Position numbers and translations under genes: made by a program
The notes under the pieces: generated by a model
The model's input: the letters and a program-made list of their open reading frames with translations, nothing else
Databases searched by the model: none
What the model was told of the DNA's origin: nothing
NCBI GenBank assembly: GCA_036583965.1
Contig: JAZBQD010000013.1
Coordinates: 2,582,144-2,646,143 of the forward strand
Reading direction: 5' to 3'
Origin: Prunella strophiata
Taxonomy: Eukaryota > Chordata > Aves > Passeriformes > Prunellidae
Length of the DNA stretch: 64,000 nt
Shown: positions 25,725-64,000 of the stretch, piece after piece
Position numbering within the stretch: the first letter of the stretch is position 1
Layout: each line of letters starts with the position of its first letter

Positions 25725-28591
25725 CAAAACAAAACAGTATATTTATTCCACATCCAGAAGGGCTACTGCTATTTTTCCTCTTGAGCAACTGAATGTGGTT
25801 TGAACCTTCAGAAAAAGCCACACTGAAGAGTGCAGCAGGGCATTGTGTTTGCTTTAGCTCTTCCATTGCTTCATTCCTTCCACTGGGCAGCTGTGCAGCA
25901 CCTCACATGTAAAGGCTCAGATACATCAGGACAAAAAAACCTCTTCCTGAAGCCCAGGGTTGCTGGGCTGGATTCACAGAGTTTTATCAGACAGATGACA
26001 CTAGGAGGAAGTTCACAGAGCTCTGAAGTTCATAACAAGATCCCTATTATAATTACTGCTAGCTTTTCTCTCTCTTCCTTTCTGAAGACCAGCAGTTCAT
26101 GTTTTTAACAGAAGGGATCTGGTAAACATGATTTCTCCTGTGACAAATGGTGATACTCTCAGGGTTATTGCAGTTAAGGACTCTGACAACATTCCAGGTA
26201 AATGAGGATGACCATTGGACAGAAAAAAAATCAGCTCAAAGCTCAAATTACCTCACCAAAACAGGTGATGAGTGGATTTAGATCAAGAAATGCTATCCTT
26301 TTCATTAGAAAAATATTATTTTTTAACTCTAAGGCAATGAATAAGACAATCATAGATAAGGATATCAGTTCAGAGGATAAACAGAAGGGTTTTTAAACAC
26401 TGATTGGCAAAATCTGGAATTTAATAACAGGAGATAGAAAGCAAGATAGCAGTAATGTGTTTTTCCTACTAATAAGACTATTCCTATTGAAACTAATAAA
26501 GTAAAAAAAAAATTTGAAGAAATATAGAGGAGAGGAAAATGCATTTCAGACTTTTATTAAAATCTATTAATGAAGATTTTTCCCTTGAAACCTCGCTTGT
26601 AACAATTGTCTTTAGATTATGCTGGCTCTTCAAATGCACCAATTAATAATCTGAGGGTCCCCACTACTAGCTCTAAAGAGCTGTAAGAATGTTTGAGACA
26701 CCACTGCTCTGAAAACTTCTCCAAAGGCCCTCAGCACAGGTTAAGTAGTTATTTTGCAAAGTTCCATAATTCTCACAGGCACATATCAGTGTAAATGTGT
26801 ACTCTTATACAATGCTAGAGACATGCTGGATTATTACTCTTCACGTGGGCTATGCTCTTCAGATGATGGGGTTTTGGATTTGGCAATACTTTTGAGTTAA
26901 ATCTGTGCTTTTATACCATGAAGAAGTTTCACAGATGCCAAGCACAGCTGCATTCACTGGGTTAACATCTATGACATTCAAACTGTCCTTAACAGTCATA
27001 AGAGCACCATAGAACAGATTTATTTTCTTTACAATGGGGTTACTGCTGAAAGAGCCTGTGCTTATAAATAGCAGCTGTTACAGAACTCACTGCTCAAGTC
27101 AGCTTCTGCTTAATATTAATGAGATGTTCCATGGCTGAACTGCTGGTAAGTGTTCAGAAAAGCAAGAGGCAGAAGCAGTGATAGAGTGAAGCCTCCCCTG
27201 GATTTGACAAACAAGATTACAACAAACAGCTCGTGACAAATGGAGCCATGAAACCATTGGGAGCCATTAACATTCCACAGCAGGCCCTGAAGTGCCAGGA
27301 CATATCAACTCAATGATAGCTAAGGCACTTAAACTCTTTTGCCCAAGAGCTGCTAAATGAATTCAGGTACATTTTCAGAAAGAAAAAGAAGTTGAGCAGA
27401 CTAAAGTTTCTCAATTCCTTCCTTGTGACAGTGAGTCATTTCCACGCAATATTTGAGACGACTGGGTGGACACATTACATCAGTTCCTCCACAGTCCTTC
27501 CCAGAGAACATCTCACCTTCTGTCACTCAGATGAGCATGTGCAAGACCAACAAAAAACACACAGAAAACATGGCAAAGCTGGATTTTGAGACAAACTACT
27601 TCATTATCACATCTTATTGAGAGTATCTTCTCTGCAGAAGAAATGCAATCCCAGTTCCAAACTTCTGCCACAGATATCCACGACGTGTGCTCGTATTGCT
27701 GTAGGGGAAAGCCTGGGGTGGCTGAGTGTGCTGCACAGGCAAAGCAGGAAGAGAGCAAAGAACAGCCAGACAAGGGGTGATCATTGATTCATTTCTGTTA
27801 TAGTGGAAGCACAGGGACTTTGCACAGATTCCTTTGAAGTGTAGTGTACCCTGAAAGCCAGGAGCTGCATGTGCTAGTCTTTACAATCCATAAGATAAAG
27901 ATGAAAAGCCACATCACTGTGACAGAGGTAGGCTTATCATGAAGCTTTAGAATGAAGACTTCTTCTGTGCCAGATTTTTCGAGGTATCAAGAGCACTTTT
28001 CCCCTCAATTTGTCATTATGGAATCAAAGCTTGTTTTCCTAGAATATTGTGCACATTTTAAAGGATGGAAAATAGCTGTATAGGCAGTACAGTACGGGGC
28101 AGTATCTACTGCATGGGGCTGCCATATGCTGTGGGTAGAATATTCAGAGTCTGTGAAATCAGGATGCTACAGGAAGTTCAGTAATATGATGCCATGTTAT
28201 CCTTTTCCTTCTCAAAGCTTTATCTGTACATTCAGTCTCCTATATGCCAGAGGAAGCATTCATCTCACTCTCCCAGCAAAGAAAGTTTCAGGAAGTCTGA
28301 CTGGAAAGGCAGCACAGAAGTAGTTCAGGCTCTTTAGGCTACATAATTAATGTGAATAGCTTAATAACTTGGGTTATTCCAAGCACTGTGGCAACAAGTT
28401 CTTACTTTTAAACAGTTGTTTCCATGCTTAGTAGCTGAAGCAATCTGAGGCAATCCATGATAGTGTCACTGAAGTTTGAGGGGACTCAAATGTTGCCAGT
28501 TTTCAGTGAAATGGGGATTAGCATTTCAGTAAGATTTCCATCTGGTAGCTCATGTTGGTTGTATCCCATGGATCTGTTGAATGATTGGGGT
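25725..28591 (-). other. SPECC1L: Probable SPECC1L 3'UTR
   Basis: The sequence after the stop runs to a candidate polyadenylation site near 25.73 kb, about 2.85 kb. This is similar to the human 3'UTR length as I remember it. The segment has no plausible coding exon. Another AATAAA (minus strand) at 27019-27024 could give a shorter form. Further ones at 24954-24959 and about 21577 could give longer forms. Confidence 0.5.
25742..25747 (-). terminator. SPECC1L: Candidate polyadenylation signal AATAAA
   Basis: The minus strand reads GGAATAAATATACTG followed by a GU-rich run (TGTTTTGTTTTGTTTCTGTT), the usual layout of a cleavage site with a downstream element. It is preferred over other AATAAA motifs because of that element and the resulting UTR length. 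The exact cleavage position is not visible. Confidence 0.45.

Positions 28592-64000
<35,409 letters not shown>

Overview
The window is vertebrate nuclear DNA, most likely from a bird. One spliced gene has short exons in AT-rich introns with canonical GT/AG borders. There are two CR1 LINE fragments; the one near 59 kb reads like a passerine-type CR1 (recognised from memory, not searched). There is no bacterial, plasmid or phage organisation.

The right half (about 25.7-64.0 kb) is the 3' part of SPECC1L (cytospin-A), a coiled-coil and calponin-homology cytoskeletal protein, on the minus strand. Thirteen coding exons could be placed to the base. All junctions keep frame, giving 905 codons plus stop, against about 1117 residues in human. 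The window opens inside the large exon, so roughly 214 N-terminal residues lie beyond 64,000. From N to C terminus the protein has a coiled coil, a Ser/Asp/Glu-rich linker, long coiled coils, a Ser/Pro-rich segment and a C-terminal CH domain. The last exon ends at a stop at 28592-28594. A 3'UTR of about 2.85 kb probably follows, ending near an AATAAA with a GU-rich downstream stretch at about 25.74 kb.

The left part (1-25.7 kb) has no exon I can recognise. Its main landmark is a CpG-island-like block at about 12.57-14.48 kb. It contains nine tandem copies of a 12-bp GC-rich unit, a 93-bp polypurine/polypyrimidine tract, and three good splice-donor sequences on the minus strand. In human, ADORA2A lies directly downstream of SPECC1L on the same strand and has several non-coding first exons. 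This block is therefore a reasonable, unproven candidate for an ADORA2A promoter and first-exon region. The ADORA2A coding sequence is not in the window. Smaller CpG-dense patches lie at about 7.76, 9.3 and 32.45 kb. The remainder is low-complexity tracts, an old CR1 fragment near 10.2 kb, a possible LTR remnant near 3.6-3.9 kb, and unannotatable unique sequence.

I found no convincing undescribed system. The points most worth checking are the CpG block with its repeat and putative first exons, the isolated intronic CpG patch, and the 3' end of SPECC1L.
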